Source of the DNA: a virus
IMG/VR virus record: IMGVR_UViG_3300006751_000096
Span: 1-27,690 of that record
Direction: 5' to 3' (one strand)
DNA length: 27,690 bases
Position numbers and translations under genes: made by a program
Shown here: positions 6,452 through 14,907 of the stretch, piece after piece
Layout of the letters: every line of letters begins with the position of its first letter
Position numbering within the stretch: position 1 is the stretch's first letter
The notes under the pieces: model-generated
Seen by the model: the letters and a program-made list of their open reading frames with translations, nothing else
Database searches by the model: none
What the model was told of the DNA's origin: nothing

Positions 6452-7978
6452 ATGGCAACACTACAGATAACACAAATACCAACAGAAACAGCAACCTTCG
6501 TAGGCACAGCAAACACATATGCTGAACTTGTGCCAACAAACTATTGGCCGATACTTCCAATAACAATAAGAGTAACAGATGACCTCGCGGCGCTTTTTAA
6601 AGTGAAGTATATATTGAGAGTGTATAAAGACAGTATTTCAGATGCCAACCTTTTAGCCACAGTAAAACAAAGAACAAACAATCTTTCTTCAACAACAAAT
6701 CAAGTTGCTATTTTTGATGTTAGAAATATCATAAACACACAACTTCAAGCAACCTACAGTGATGGTGCTAACGCAGACAAAGAAATTCACACATTGGGGG
6801 AAAATACAGTGACCAAGATATTTAGTGGAAACAATGACACAGTTCAAACCATTATATTCAAAGCAACATGGGAGAGGTCAACAACTGCAGGTGGCGCACC
6901 AGAAGAGCAGACAGGTGGCACAGATGAAGTGCAAATAACAATGTATTTCATAAATGCTACATTCAAATTGTTCAGTGTTATGGGTGAAGACACCAATCCC
7001 TTAACGGATTACAACACAGTTTCAAACATTGACTATCTACATTCTAACGCACCAGACATCACAGATACAAGAATGATGAATTTGGCACCGGGTGGTTCTT
7101 CTGGTCTTTTAAGTGGTTTAATGAACTACATAACCAACACACATTCGTTTCACACAATAGCATTTCAGAACAAAGGCGCGTGGGGTTCTAACGCTGATTA
7201 TTTAGGACTGCAATTTTATGAAGCAGATGGAAGTTTAATTTTTACATATACATTTTATAACAGCACAGCACAGGGTGGCTACTTACCGGCAAGTGCGGGT
7301 TCAGATTTATCATACTTTTTGTTTGCGGGTGTTGGTTCTGCAAATCTTGAGAATTACACAGGCGCATGTTTCAAAGATGATTCGGCACTAGCAAACTTTG
7401 ATGGTCAACCTTCTGGGGATGTTGTGAGAGATTATGCGTATTATAGAGTATATATGTGCGACAACCAAAACGGAACCGCTTCATTTAGGTCTAAGTATTA
7501 TTATTTTGTAAAAGAATTTGACAATGCTGTTAATTGCCAAAAGCAAAAAATTATTCGTCTTGGTTGGATCAATGAACTTGGTGCTTGGGACTACTACAAT
7601 TTCAATGGTGGTCAAACTGAAACAGTATCAACAGAACGGCAAACGTATTCAACAATGCTTGGTTCAAGTGCCTTAGACAGGGGGGCAACATACAGCTTTG
7701 ACACGTGGGGTGCAGGAACAAGAACATTAACAACAAGGTCTAAATTGAAAAGCCAATTACAAACACAGTATATTGATGAAGCAGAAGCACAGTTTCTTGA
7801 AACATTATTTAACTCAACAGTAGTGATGCAAATACAACAAGCAGGTGTTGACACCTTTTCACAGTCTGTTGTTATTACAGACAAGTCTTTTCAAAGAAGA
7901 ACAAAAGCAAAAGACAGACTGCAAATACAATATACATTCACAATAGAATATAGCAATCCTATTAACACAAACTCATAA
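6452..7978 (+). CDS. large tail structural protein (tail tip / distal tail region)
   Basis: A 508-residue, beta-rich, Thr- and Asn-rich protein without signal peptide or membrane segments. The N-terminal part alternates short strands (ITIRVTDDLAALFKVKYILRVY). The middle has aromatic-rich strands (FYEADGSLIFTYTFYN). The C-terminus has a domain with YSFDTWGAGTRTLTTRSK, then EAQFLETLFNSTVVM, SVVITDKSF and LQIQYTFTIEYS, a strand set typical of ring-forming tail proteins. It is coupled to the following 1154-residue gene by TAATG. In this context it is probably part of the tail tip complex. I do not recognise a named family. Confidence 0.65.
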   Translation: MATLQITQIPTETATFVGTANTYAELVPTNYWPILPITIRVTDDLAALFKVKYILRVYKDSISDANLLATVKQRTNNLSSTTNQVAIFDVRNIINTQLQATYSDGANADKEIHTLGENTVTKIFSGNNDTVQTIIFKATWERSTTAGGAPEEQTGGTDEVQITMYFINATFKLFSVMGEDTNPLTDYNTVSNIDYLHSNAPDITDTRMMNLAPGGSSGLLSGLMNYITNTHSFHTIAFQNKGAWGSNADYLGLQFYEADGSLIFTYTFYNSTAQGGYLPASAGSDLSYFLFAGVGSANLENYTGACFKDDSALANFDGQPSGDVVRDYAYYRVYMCDNQNGTASFRSKYYYFVKEFDNAVNCQKQKIIRLGWINELGAWDYYNFNGGQTETVSTERQTYSTMLGSSALDRGATYSFDTWGAGTRTLTTRSKLKSQLQTQYIDEAEAQFLETLFNSTVVMQIQQAGVDTFSQSVVITDKSFQRRTKAKDRLQIQYTFTIEYSNPINTNS

Positions 7979-10900
7979 TGGAACAAGTTAGATTAGTTGC
8001 ATATAGAAAAGCTACGAGTGGCGCTACAGTGGACACAAGCTATGAATTTGACTTGCAAGAAAGTCCAAACATATCTTTGAATTTTCAATTCTCAGATATT
8101 AAAGAACCGCAGACAAGAAAAGCAAATTATTCACAGACATTCAAATTGCCATTCACAGACAACAACAATGACTTCTTTCAAAATTGGTTTAATGTTAATA
8201 TGGCGACACTTGTGTTTTCTACAAGGCAAAAATTTACCGCTACTTTGTTTGTGGGTGCAACACCACAGTTTGAAGGGTTTATTCAATTAAAAGCGGTATA
8301 TCAAAAGGCACAAGTCTATGAAGTTGTTTTGATGTCAAACACAGCAGACTTGTTTTCTGCAGTTGGTGAAAATAGATTGCGCGATGTGTTCAGAAATGAA
8401 GATGGTTCATACAGCAATGAATTAAACCATATATATAAACGCGATAACATAATAGCATCGTGGAATGGTGGTTCTTCAAGTTTTACAAGTGATTGTGTTG
8501 GTTGCAGTGGCGCATCTTTAAGAGATGTAGATGCAGGTGTTCAAAAGGTGATGTATCCGATGTCCATAACAACACCCAAATTTTATTACTACAGTAATAT
8601 TCAATACTTTTTGAACATGCCCCAATCATATATAGATGCTCAGGGATATGAAAACTCGTCTGATAGGATGGTTGACATAACACAGTTCAGACCTGCATTG
8701 CAATTAAAAAATATACTTAATCTGATACTTGAAAAAGCAGGTTTCACATATACATCAACTTTTATTAATGGTTCTTATTTTGGCAAGTTGTTCATGACAA
8801 CTGCAAACAATATAGAGGGTGGAATGTTGCCAACAACAACCTCAACAACATTCCCAAATTTTTCAACAAAAGTTGGAAACAATGCAACTTGGGGTGTTTA
8901 TGAACCGAATGAAGGTGGAATGCCTAATATAGACACGCCTATTCCAGAAGCAGACTTGATGACTGTTGTCCCTGCGAACACAGAAAGCGGTTATTCTTGC
9001 GTTTCTGATACTTTTAATTGTTGGAATACAGTCGAAAATTCTTTTACAAAAGTTTCTGGTGGACAAATAGAAATGTCTGTTAGTCACAGGTGGAAGATAG
9101 ACAGGGTTTCAAGGGTTAATTCAGAAGAACCAATTTTATTAAAAGTATGGTTACAAGACACGTCAAACCCAGACTTAGTCTATGGCGACCCCTCTATTGT
9201 AACCACAAGTGTTGGTGATGGTGGTGGTTCTACTGATAGTTCTAGCCTACCCGAATGGCATTATTTTGACCTATCACAAATGGACATTGGTGCAACTGCA
9301 CACATATACATGAGTTTTACAAACATACAATTTGATCATGCAACACTATCTTCTATAAAATTTGCAAACTCAACAGCTACGGTCTGCGGTGGCGAAATTG
9401 GTTTATATTCTAAAATCACTGTTTGGGCAATTCCTTATTCAGAAGGGGTTTACAATGGAACAATTAATGTTCCTGCTTGTATTGATGAAAACATTTTGCA
9501 GAAAGATTTTTTGCTTGATATTGTTCAGAGATTTAACCTTGTTATCATATCTGATCCAGACAACCCTGAGAACCTGATTATAGAACCTTATGATAATTAT
9601 ATTGCAACTGGTGAAATAAAGAAATGGACAGACAAATTAGATGTGTCTAAAGAGGTTATTGTGAAAGACACTACATCAATACAAAAAAAGATTATTCATT
9701 TCACAGATCTTGAAGACACTGACCTGTGGAACAAAGCATTGAAAGAAGAAGCGCCAGAGGTCAATGTATATGGACATTATAAGCAAATAAACAGCACAAA
9801 TGAGTTTGCATCTGGTGAATTAAAAAACAATTCTATATTTTCACCATATATCAATGATAAGGTCTTTATCTATTCCGGTGACGAGCAAACAGAACTTCCA
9901 AACATGACAGTTCAATATGAAACAACATACAATGATGATGGCAATTTTATTGTTCCCGCAAAAACAAAGCCAAAGTTGTTTTATTATTGTGGAACAGCAA
10001 CAACAGTCAAAGATGGCAATGACGACACTGTTACTTATTACATGCACAACCAAATTGAAGCATTGAGTGAAATAACAGCATATAGTTTCACAACCTATCC
10101 TGTGTGTTCACCATTTGACATAACACCTTCAAGTGATGCTTATACATTAACGTCAGCAAATAAATCATTGTATTGGAATGCTAACCCGCCACCACGTGGT
10201 GAATTAGATGTTTTTAATTATACTGATGAAACAGCAACGTGGTTTGCAAACACTTTATATGGGTTATATTGGCAATCATACTTAAACACTATCTATGATC
10301 CAAATGCAAGAATGATGGAGTGTTATTTGTATCTGGATGATGTGGATATTCATAACTTCAAATTCAATGATGAGGTGTTTATTAAAAATGCTTATTGGCG
10401 GGTTTTAAGTATCACAAATTATCAAGTAGGCATAAAGACTTCAACAAAGGTTTCACTGCTTAAAGTGGTTGATGACAGTGGTCCGTGTGAAGATTGTGAT
10501 TATGTTGTTGGAACAGATTCAACAGGAAACAATCTTTGGAATGGGTTTTTTTATTATTGGTGTCCGGACACTGATCCAAATTGCACCCCTTCTGTTTCAG
10601 CATTGCCATTGCTCGGGATATTAGCACCAGAAAGTTGTTGCACATGTCAAGGTGGAGAATCATTGACCAACTTCCCTTTTGCAACAGGCATTTACCCTTG
10701 TTTTGCAAACTCAGGTAGTTTGCCAATTAATTTGAAAAGTCTTTTAGGTATGCGTTCAATACTATCAAAAGGACAAGCCAAGTCAATTATATTTGACAAA
10801 ATAAGTGGTTACCAAAGACAACTTGTGATTGGTTCTGATAATGGACAATACAGTAGTTCCATTCTACCAAACTATGCAGATGATATGGTTATTAAATACA

Positions 10901-11442
10901 AGACCACACAGAAAGGAACTCCAAGATTACATGGAGAGATGCACAGAATTGTTGCTACAGGTTATACAGAGGGCAACACAAGAGGTTATGCTTATCCTGC
11001 GGGAACAAAATATAACAGAAGACCATTTGTTCCATATAACTCAAATATGATTATTAGAATCACAGGAACGGCAACAGTAATTGGTGGAACAAGTTCAACA
11101 TACGCAGTTGGAACAACAGAAGGGTTTTCATGGTATACAGCTTTTAAAAATGTTAATGGAACAATAACACAATTAAGCACAGCAGGGGGACAACAGGAAT
11201 TTAGTATTCGAGAGGGTGCAAACCCCACAACCTGCACATTGAATATAGCAACCACAAATGGAGAATTGCAATTTGGGTTAGATGATAGTCAAACAGACAC
11301 CAAAAGAATCTGGTCTTTGTCTGTTGACTTAGCTGTTCAAAGGTTGCCAAATATTGCTTTGCCTTATGGTGAAAATTGGGCGATATTCCAAAACACAAGT
11401 AATATACAATTTATGAATTTTGATAAAATGCTATGGAATTAA
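7978..11442 (+). CDS. very large tail-tip / baseplate protein
   Basis: The longest gene in the window, 1154 residues. The N-terminus (residues about 20-110) carries a motif I associate with tail-tip proteins of Bacteroidota siphophages: a strand (YEFDLQESPNISLNFQF), then KEPQTRKANYSQTFKLPFT and NNNDFFQNWFNVN. The middle holds LKNILNLILEKAGFTYTS and LLDIVQRFNLVIISDPDN, as in hub or Dit-Tal-like proteins. A Cys-rich stretch around residues 835-900 (CEDCD, CPDTDPNC, ESCCTC) is unusual for a cytoplasmically assembled virion protein and may bind metal. The C-terminal 200 residues are beta-rich and could contact the host. Probable role: tail tip and receptor-binding platform. Confidence 0.65.
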   Translation: MEQVRLVAYRKATSGATVDTSYEFDLQESPNISLNFQFSDIKEPQTRKANYSQTFKLPFTDNNNDFFQNWFNVNMATLVFSTRQKFTATLFVGATPQFEGFIQLKAVYQKAQVYEVVLMSNTADLFSAVGENRLRDVFRNEDGSYSNELNHIYKRDNIIASWNGGSSSFTSDCVGCSGASLRDVDAGVQKVMYPMSITTPKFYYYSNIQYFLNMPQSYIDAQGYENSSDRMVDITQFRPALQLKNILNLILEKAGFTYTSTFINGSYFGKLFMTTANNIEGGMLPTTTSTTFPNFSTKVGNNATWGVYEPNEGGMPNIDTPIPEADLMTVVPANTESGYSCVSDTFNCWNTVENSFTKVSGGQIEMSVSHRWKIDRVSRVNSEEPILLKVWLQDTSNPDLVYGDPSIVTTSVGDGGGSTDSSSLPEWHYFDLSQMDIGATAHIYMSFTNIQFDHATLSSIKFANSTATVCGGEIGLYSKITVWAIPYSEGVYNGTINVPACIDENILQKDFLLDIVQRFNLVIISDPDNPENLIIEPYDNYIATGEIKKWTDKLDVSKEVIVKDTTSIQKKIIHFTDLEDTDLWNKALKEEAPEVNVYGHYKQINSTNEFASGELKNNSIFSPYINDKVFIYSGDEQTELPNMTVQYETTYNDDGNFIVPAKTKPKLFYYCGTATTVKDGNDDTVTYYMHNQIEALSEITAYSFTTYPVCSPFDITPSSDAYTLTSANKSLYWNANPPPRGELDVFNYTDETATWFANTLYGLYWQSYLNTIYDPNARMMECYLYLDDVDIHNFKFNDEVFIKNAYWRVLSITNYQVGIKTSTKVSLLKVVDDSGPCEDCDYVVGTDSTGNNLWNGFFYYWCPDTDPNCTPSVSALPLLGILAPESCCTCQGGESLTNFPFATGIYPCFANSGSLPINLKSLLGMRSILSKGQAKSIIFDKISGYQRQLVIGSDNGQYSSSILPNYADDMVIKYKTTQKGTPRLHGEMHRIVATGYTEGNTRGYAYPAGTKYNRRPFVPYNSNMIIRITGTATVIGGTSSTYAVGTTEGFSWYTAFKNVNGTITQLSTAGGQQEFSIREGANPTTCTLNIATTNGELQFGLDDSQTDTKRIWSLSVDLAVQRLPNIALPYGENWAIFQNTSNIQFMNFDKMLWN

Positions 11443-11615
11443 AACAACACATACAGCTAAGTTCAATAATGATGTTGACACAGCTAAGAATTATTAATAC
11501 AATTGAACTGCATGGAGAAAAAGAATACTGTTTTTTATACGGCATGAATGAAAGACATGACAGCTTCACAAGAATGTTTAAAGAAATAAAAAGAATAATA
11601 TGGCTAAGGAAGTAA
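11433..11615 (+). CDS. small hypothetical protein before the tape measure gene (60 aa)
   Basis: ATG at 11433 overlaps the end of the tail-tip gene by 10 bases, and its stop overlaps the tape measure start by 16. The sequence is MELKQHIQLSSIMML followed by an EKEYCFLYGMNERHD turn and a basic helix (MFKEIKRIIWLRK). Without it, 157 bases would be empty in an otherwise gapless module. The place just before the tape measure is where tail chaperones usually sit, but nothing in the sequence shows that function. Confidence 0.55.
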   Translation: MELKQHIQLSSIMMLTQLRIINTIELHGEKEYCFLYGMNERHDSFTRMFKEIKRIIWLRK

Positions 11616-13324
11616 ATGTAGAAGTAAATTTTGACACAAAAGATGCTCAGAAAAATGCAAAGGACTTAGGGAAGGACTTTCAAGACTTAGGCAACAGTGC
11701 AGATGATGCGGGAAACAAAGTGAAAGGTGCAGGTGGTGGCGCAGAAAAATCTGGAAAAGAAGCTAAAAAAGGATCAAAGGGTTGGAACATATTTGGTAAA
11801 GCAATGCGAATGACAGGCATTGGTGCTTTGGTTGGTGTGTTCTTTAAATTTAGTGAGGTTTTAATGGGAAACCAGAGAGTGATGGACGCGGTGAATACTG
11901 TTGCCAATACAATGTCTATTATATTTTCTGATTTGGTCAATTTAATTATTGATGGTGTTGGTGTTGTTATTGACTGGGTTTCTAATCTTGGTAGTTTGTC
12001 GGATATTTTCAATAACGTAAAAGACAAAGTGCTTGACTTTGGTGGAACGATAAAGACATACATCATTGATTCAGTGAAAAAAACCATTGAAGGCATTGGT
12101 CTTCTAGGTCAAGCAATTGGAAAAGTGTTCAAGGGTGAATTTAAAGAAGCTGCGAAAATAGCAAAAGAAGGTGTCAAAACATTATGGAATGCAAACCCTG
12201 TTGTTGACTTAACAAAGAAAACAGTTAAATATGCAAAAGAAGTGTTGCCAAAAGTGGTTGAAGGAATTAAAAAAGGTGCAAAAGCGACAGGCGAGTATTT
12301 GAAAAAAACATACGAACAGGGAAAGGCAATTGTTGACACAGAAAACAAGCTGACAAAATTAATTGGAACACTTGAAAAAGAACGTGTTGCTATACAAAAA
12401 AACATTGATGAAAAGATAAAACTAAGGGACAATGAAAATAAAACCTTTGAAGAAAGAAAACAGGCGGCACAAGAATTATTGAAACTTGAAGAAGATCTAC
12501 TTGCCAAAGATATAGAACTACAAAAAGCAAGGGTTGAAAATTTAGAAGCTGAACTGAGGGTGAACCAAGACAACCTGCAAATGAAACAAGACCTTGCTCT
12601 CGCACAAGCAAAGTTAACAGAATTAGAAAACCAAGATGTTAAGCAAATAACAGAACAGACACAAGCTATTCATGATTTGACAATGGCACAAACTCAGTCA
12701 ATAGCAGAAATTGAATTGCTTTCTAAGTTTGGTCGAGAAAGGGAACTTGCTGAACTTGATTTGTTTTACAAAGAACAATTAGAAAAAGCAAGAAAAGCGG
12801 GTGTGGATCAATCTAAGGTCACTGAACAATATGAAGAAAAGAAGAAGCAAATAAGAAAGAAATATAATGATATTACAATACAGGCGGCGGGGAATTTACT
12901 TGGTGCTTTGGCGGCGGGACAAAAAAAGGGTTCAGATAAATGGAAAAAAATAGCAACTGCACAAGCATTAATAAACACATACTTGGGTGTTACTAAAGCA
13001 TTAAGTGATAAAGAAATGCCATTTGTTGCTAGAATGATTAACGCGGCTACACAATTAGTTATGGGTTTAAACAATGTGAAGTCAATTAAAAACACAAAAA
13101 TGGAAGGTTCTGGTGGTGGGGGTTCTGGTTCTGGTTCAGCCGTTTCATCGCCTACAATCAATCCAAGTGAATTTATTGGTGATGTTGGCAATTTAGTTCC
13201 AAATCAACTTACAGAAGATGTTGCAGGAACAGAAGCACAACCTGTTCAAGCGTATGTGGTTGAAAGGGATATTTCAAGCAGTCAAGCATTACAAGAAGAA
13301 CTAAATTTACAATCAACATTGTGA
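11600..13324 (+). CDS. tail tape measure protein
   Basis: A 574-residue protein. Order of features: an N-terminal Lys/Asp/Gly-rich region (GNKVKGAGGGAEKSGKEAKK), a hydrophobic Gly-rich segment (MRMTGIGALVGVFFKFSEVL) starting near residue 70, amphipathic helices (GLLGQAIGKVFKGEFKEAAK), then a long coiled coil from about 255 to 420 (EKERVAIQKNIDEKIK, ARVENLEAELRVNQ). It ends with a Gly/Ser linker (EGSGGGGSGSGSA) and a tail. Tape measure proteins set tail length at about 0.15 nm per residue, which here would mean a tail near 85 nm. This supports a siphovirus of modest tail length. It is followed by the gene-free island, so it ends the tail operon. Confidence 0.85.
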   Translation: MAKEVNVEVNFDTKDAQKNAKDLGKDFQDLGNSADDAGNKVKGAGGGAEKSGKEAKKGSKGWNIFGKAMRMTGIGALVGVFFKFSEVLMGNQRVMDAVNTVANTMSIIFSDLVNLIIDGVGVVIDWVSNLGSLSDIFNNVKDKVLDFGGTIKTYIIDSVKKTIEGIGLLGQAIGKVFKGEFKEAAKIAKEGVKTLWNANPVVDLTKKTVKYAKEVLPKVVEGIKKGAKATGEYLKKTYEQGKAIVDTENKLTKLIGTLEKERVAIQKNIDEKIKLRDNENKTFEERKQAAQELLKLEEDLLAKDIELQKARVENLEAELRVNQDNLQMKQDLALAQAKLTELENQDVKQITEQTQAIHDLTMAQTQSIAEIELLSKFGRERELAELDLFYKEQLEKARKAGVDQSKVTEQYEEKKKQIRKKYNDITIQAAGNLLGALAAGQKKGSDKWKKIATAQALINTYLGVTKALSDKEMPFVARMINAATQLVMGLNNVKSIKNTKMEGSGGGGSGSGSAVSSPTINPSEFIGDVGNLVPNQLTEDVAGTEAQPVQAYVVERDISSSQALQEELNLQSTL

Positions 13325-13343
13325 TACGATTTATGCTTGAAAA

Positions 13344-13375
13344 TTTGGTAGTGTCAAAAATTTTTTGTATATTTA
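13344..13375 (+). promoter_or_regulatory. Bacteroidota-type promoter of island unit 1
   Basis: TTTG at 13344-13347, exactly 20 bases, then TATATTTA at 13368-13375. This agrees with the known Bacteroides-type consensus (-33 TTTG, -7 TAnnTTTG) except for the last base. It lies just after the tape measure stop and points into the palindrome at 13377. Confidence 0.6.
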
Positions 13376-13376
13376 C

Positions 13377-13410
13377 TATGTAAATGTGATTATAATATCA
13401 CAATTACATA
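13377..13410 (+). other. 34-base near-perfect palindrome at the predicted transcript start
   Basis: Outer arms TATGTAA (13377-13383) and TTACATA (13404-13410); inner arms TGTGAT (13385-13390) and ATCACA (13397-13402); one A-A mismatch (13384/13403) and a 6-base loop TATAAT. Thirteen base pairs in total. It begins two bases after the -7 box, so it could be an operator overlapping the start site or a 5' hairpin protecting the RNA. The TGTGAT/ATCACA halves resemble a dimeric regulator site, but the regulator is unknown. Confidence 0.7.
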
Positions 13411-13549
13411 AAACCCAAGTAAGGAACTGTGAGTTTTACCCTTTAAGAATTATGAAACACTAAGGAAAAAGGTTTAAGTAATAAACAACACCATTGTATC
13501 GCTTGGTGAAATAGACAAGAAAACTTTAGAAACTTGTCTATTTTTTTTT
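13381..13549 (+). ncRNA. candidate small RNA, island unit 1
   Basis: About 169 bases between a good promoter (13344-13375) and a strong terminator (13509-13549) with no convincing reading frame inside; the only ATGs give peptides of a few residues. Visible structure: the 5' palindrome; AAACC (13411-13415) able to pair with GGTTT (13471-13475); GTTTT (13433-13437) with GAAAC (13454-13458); CACC and GGTG near 13489-13507; then the terminator stem. TGTGA near 13429 could compete for the TCACA of the 5' palindrome. No known RNA family is recognised. The exact 5' end is inferred from the promoter. Confidence 0.45.
13509..13549 (+). terminator. rho-independent terminator of island unit 1
   Basis: AAATAGACAAG (13509-13519) pairs fully with CTTGTCTATTT (13533-13543), an 11-bp stem with a 13-base loop, running into nine T (13541-13549). 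Confidence 0.85.
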
Positions 13550-13593
13550 GCTCTAAATTCAATACGATTGTTAATAACTTTTGCCGATTTTAC

Positions 13594-13624
13594 TTGACTT
13601 GTGTCATATTTTTTCTTATATTAG
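13594..13624 (+). promoter_or_regulatory. Bacteroidota-type promoter of island unit 2
   Basis: TTG at 13594-13596, exactly 20 bases, then TATATTAG at 13617-13624. The -7 box differs from TAnnTTTG at one position. Transcription would begin near 13630 and run through the two 39-base repeats to the terminator at 13848. Confidence 0.5.
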
Positions 13625-13665
13625 TTATAGATGATTGGGAATAGGTTGAGTGAGTTACTTGAGAG

Positions 13666-13704
13666 GCGGACATTATGCAGGACAGAAGTTTAGAAAATAA
13701 CACC
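13666..13704 (+). repeat. 39-base direct repeat, copy 1
   Basis: Begins GCGGACATTATGCAGGACAG and ends AACACC. It matches copy 2 at 13757-13795 at 36 of 39 positions (ATT/ACT near the start and two bases near the end differ). Both copies hold an ATG at the same place, followed by codons MQDRSLE. Confidence 0.9.
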
Positions 13705-13815
13705 TTGATAAATAGTCAAAACAAGAGCAAGAAACCTAAAATCATCAAGTTCAGGTGCGGACACTATGCAGGACAGAAGTTTAGAATACAACACCAAGAA
13801 AAATCAAGATTATGA
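13675..13815 (+). CDS. possible small basic protein (46 aa), uncertain
   Basis: ATG at 13675 inside repeat copy 1 opens a 46-codon frame that passes through repeat copy 2 in a different frame, giving KPKIIKFRCGHYAGQKFRIQ in the middle. The promoter at 13594 would place it about 45 bases into the transcript. In the frame read here through copy 2, the two copies differ mainly by conservative changes (AGA/AGG, CAT/CAC are synonymous), hinting that RxGHYAGQKFR was once coding. Against it: the two copies are 91 bases apart and so lie in different frames. Treat as a weak call. Confidence 0.25.
   Translation: MQDRSLENNTLINSQNKSKKPKIIKFRCGHYAGQKFRIQHQEKSRL
13757..13795 (+). repeat. 39-base direct repeat, copy 2
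   Basis: Begins GCGGACACTATGCAGGACAG and ends AACACC; second copy of the repeat at 13666. Its ATG (13766) opens a 26-codon frame MQDRSLEYNTKK... ending at 13846, parallel to the frame begun in copy 1. Confidence 0.9.
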
Positions 13816-13847
13816 CACAGAACAGGTTTTGACAAATAGGAACTAAC

Positions 13848-13877
13848 AAAAGAGGTTTAAAACACCTCTTTTTTTTT
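13848..13877 (+). terminator. rho-independent terminator of island unit 2
   Basis: AAAGAGGT (13849-13856) pairs with ACCTCTTT (13864-13871) around a 7-base loop and runs into nine T (13869-13877). The T run and the following GCTCTAAA are identical to the end of the unit 1 terminator. Confidence 0.85.
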
Positions 13878-13886
13878 GCTCTAAAA

Positions 13887-13920
13887 TAAACAAAACACCC
13901 TTTCTTATATTTATAAAAAA
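13887..13920 (+). promoter_or_regulatory. candidate phage late promoter, copy 2 (head operon)
   Basis: TAAACAAAA at 13887-13895, ten bases, TATATTTATAAAAAA at 13906-13920, eight bases before the ATG at 13929. No TTG lies at -33. It directly follows the island terminator, so head genes are started afresh here. Confidence 0.65.
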
Positions 13921-13928
13921 CAAGTCAA

Positions 13929-14891
13929 ATGAAAAAAACAAAAATCGTTGAATTACTAATTGATGAAACAGAAGAAGTTCATGGCATTCAAGCCATTTCA
14001 CTTGTGTCAAACCCTGCATTAGAACGGGGGTGGGTGGCATTAAGCAAAGACAAATTTCTTTCACTTGCAAAAGTAGATGAAGAAAAAAGAACACTTGTGG
14101 GTGTTGCATTAATACCAGAAAAACAAATACCGAGATTCGATGAAACAGAAGGTGAATATTTAGTTTTCTTTTCAAAAGAAACAATAGAAAAAGCACAAGA
14201 ACTTTTCATGAACAGCTTAAAGAATAACAAAGCTACTGTTGAGCATGAAAAAGATGTTCAGGGTGTTTCTGTCATTGAAACATGGATCAAAGAAGATGAC
14301 AATGACAAATCTAACTTATACGGGTTCTCTGATTTGCCAATAGGTTCTTGGCTTGTGAAAATGAAAGTATACAATGATGATGTATGGAAACAAGTGAAGC
14401 AGGGTGATTTAAAAGGTTTTAGTATCGAGGGGTTCTTTGTTGATAAAGCAATCGAAATGCAGAAGGGTGATATTTTAGACTTAGCAGAAGAATGTGTTGA
14501 GTGTGAACAAAAAGAATTGATGGAAGAAATAAAAGACGTTCTTTTAAATGCTGAATTAAGACCAGACAAAACACTTGATGGAACACCAATATATATGGAC
14601 GTTGAAAAAGCTGAATTATATGGAAGTTTGTTTTTTGATTGTGTAGGAAGCCACTCGCATGAAATTGATGGAAAAACATATTACATGGGTTGTAAATCAC
14701 ATCAAGAAGTTTTAAAGAAAAGAAAAAAGAAGATTGCATATAAAACAAATCAATACAGAAATAAAAACGCGGAATCTATGGAAAAATACCCGTGGGATCA
14801 ATGTATTGAAGACCAGATGAAAGAATACGGGGACAGGGAAACGGCAGAAAAAGTGTGTGCGGCAATAAAAAATAGAACTGTTAAAAAATAG
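13929..14891 (+). CDS. XkdF-like prohead protease
   Basis: A 320-residue protein matching the XkdF-like serine protease family (Peptidase_S78_2), which matures phage capsids. N-terminal ELLIDETEEVHGIQAISLVSNPA is typical. The likely catalytic His is His106 in VEHEK, followed by SVIETWIKEDD; the likely catalytic Ser is Ser165 in LKGFSIEGFF. After residue 180 comes an acidic and Cys-containing linker (EECVECEQKE), a small domain with CVGSHSHEIDGKTYYMGC, and a C-terminal helix pair PWDQCIEDQMKEYGDRETAE ending in VCAAIKNR, a tail motif also seen in other phage head proteins. It precedes the scaffold-like and capsid genes, the usual order. It is the first gene after the late-promoter motif at 13887. 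Confidence 0.85.
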   Translation: MKKTKIVELLIDETEEVHGIQAISLVSNPALERGWVALSKDKFLSLAKVDEEKRTLVGVALIPEKQIPRFDETEGEYLVFFSKETIEKAQELFMNSLKNNKATVEHEKDVQGVSVIETWIKEDDNDKSNLYGFSDLPIGSWLVKMKVYNDDVWKQVKQGDLKGFSIEGFFVDKAIEMQKGDILDLAEECVECEQKELMEEIKDVLLNAELRPDKTLDGTPIYMDVEKAELYGSLFFDCVGSHSHEIDGKTYYMGCKSHQEVLKKRKKKIAYKTNQYRNKNAESMEKYPWDQCIEDQMKEYGDRETAEKVCAAIKNRTVKK

Positions 14892-14907
14892 TTTTACATT
14901 TTGAAAA

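Larger units (their letters stand above)
13630..13877 (+). ncRNA. candidate transcript with two repeats, island unit 2
   Basis: About 248 bases between promoter 13594-13624 and terminator 13848-13877. It contains two 39-base direct repeats 91 bases apart. Short frames exist (13631-13693, 20 codons; 13675-13815, 46 codons; 13766-13846, 26 codons), and no single one clearly dominates. It could therefore be a structured RNA, or a short message with very small proteins. No known RNA family is recognised. Confidence 0.4.

Noticed and set aside
12109-12573. Minus-strand open frame of 154 codons opposite the tape measure gene
   Set aside because: It is a shadow of the coiled-coil coding sequence, rich in Ser and Phe as expected from reversed Lys/Glu codons, with no promoter.
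13381-13549. A known riboswitch or 6S-like RNA in island unit 1
   Set aside because: No conserved core of any family I know could be matched by eye; kept only as an unclassified candidate.
13666-13795. The 39-base repeats as the template and variable repeats of a diversity-generating retroelement
   Set aside because: No reverse transcriptase is in the window, neither copy is in a long gene, and the differences are not limited to adenine positions.
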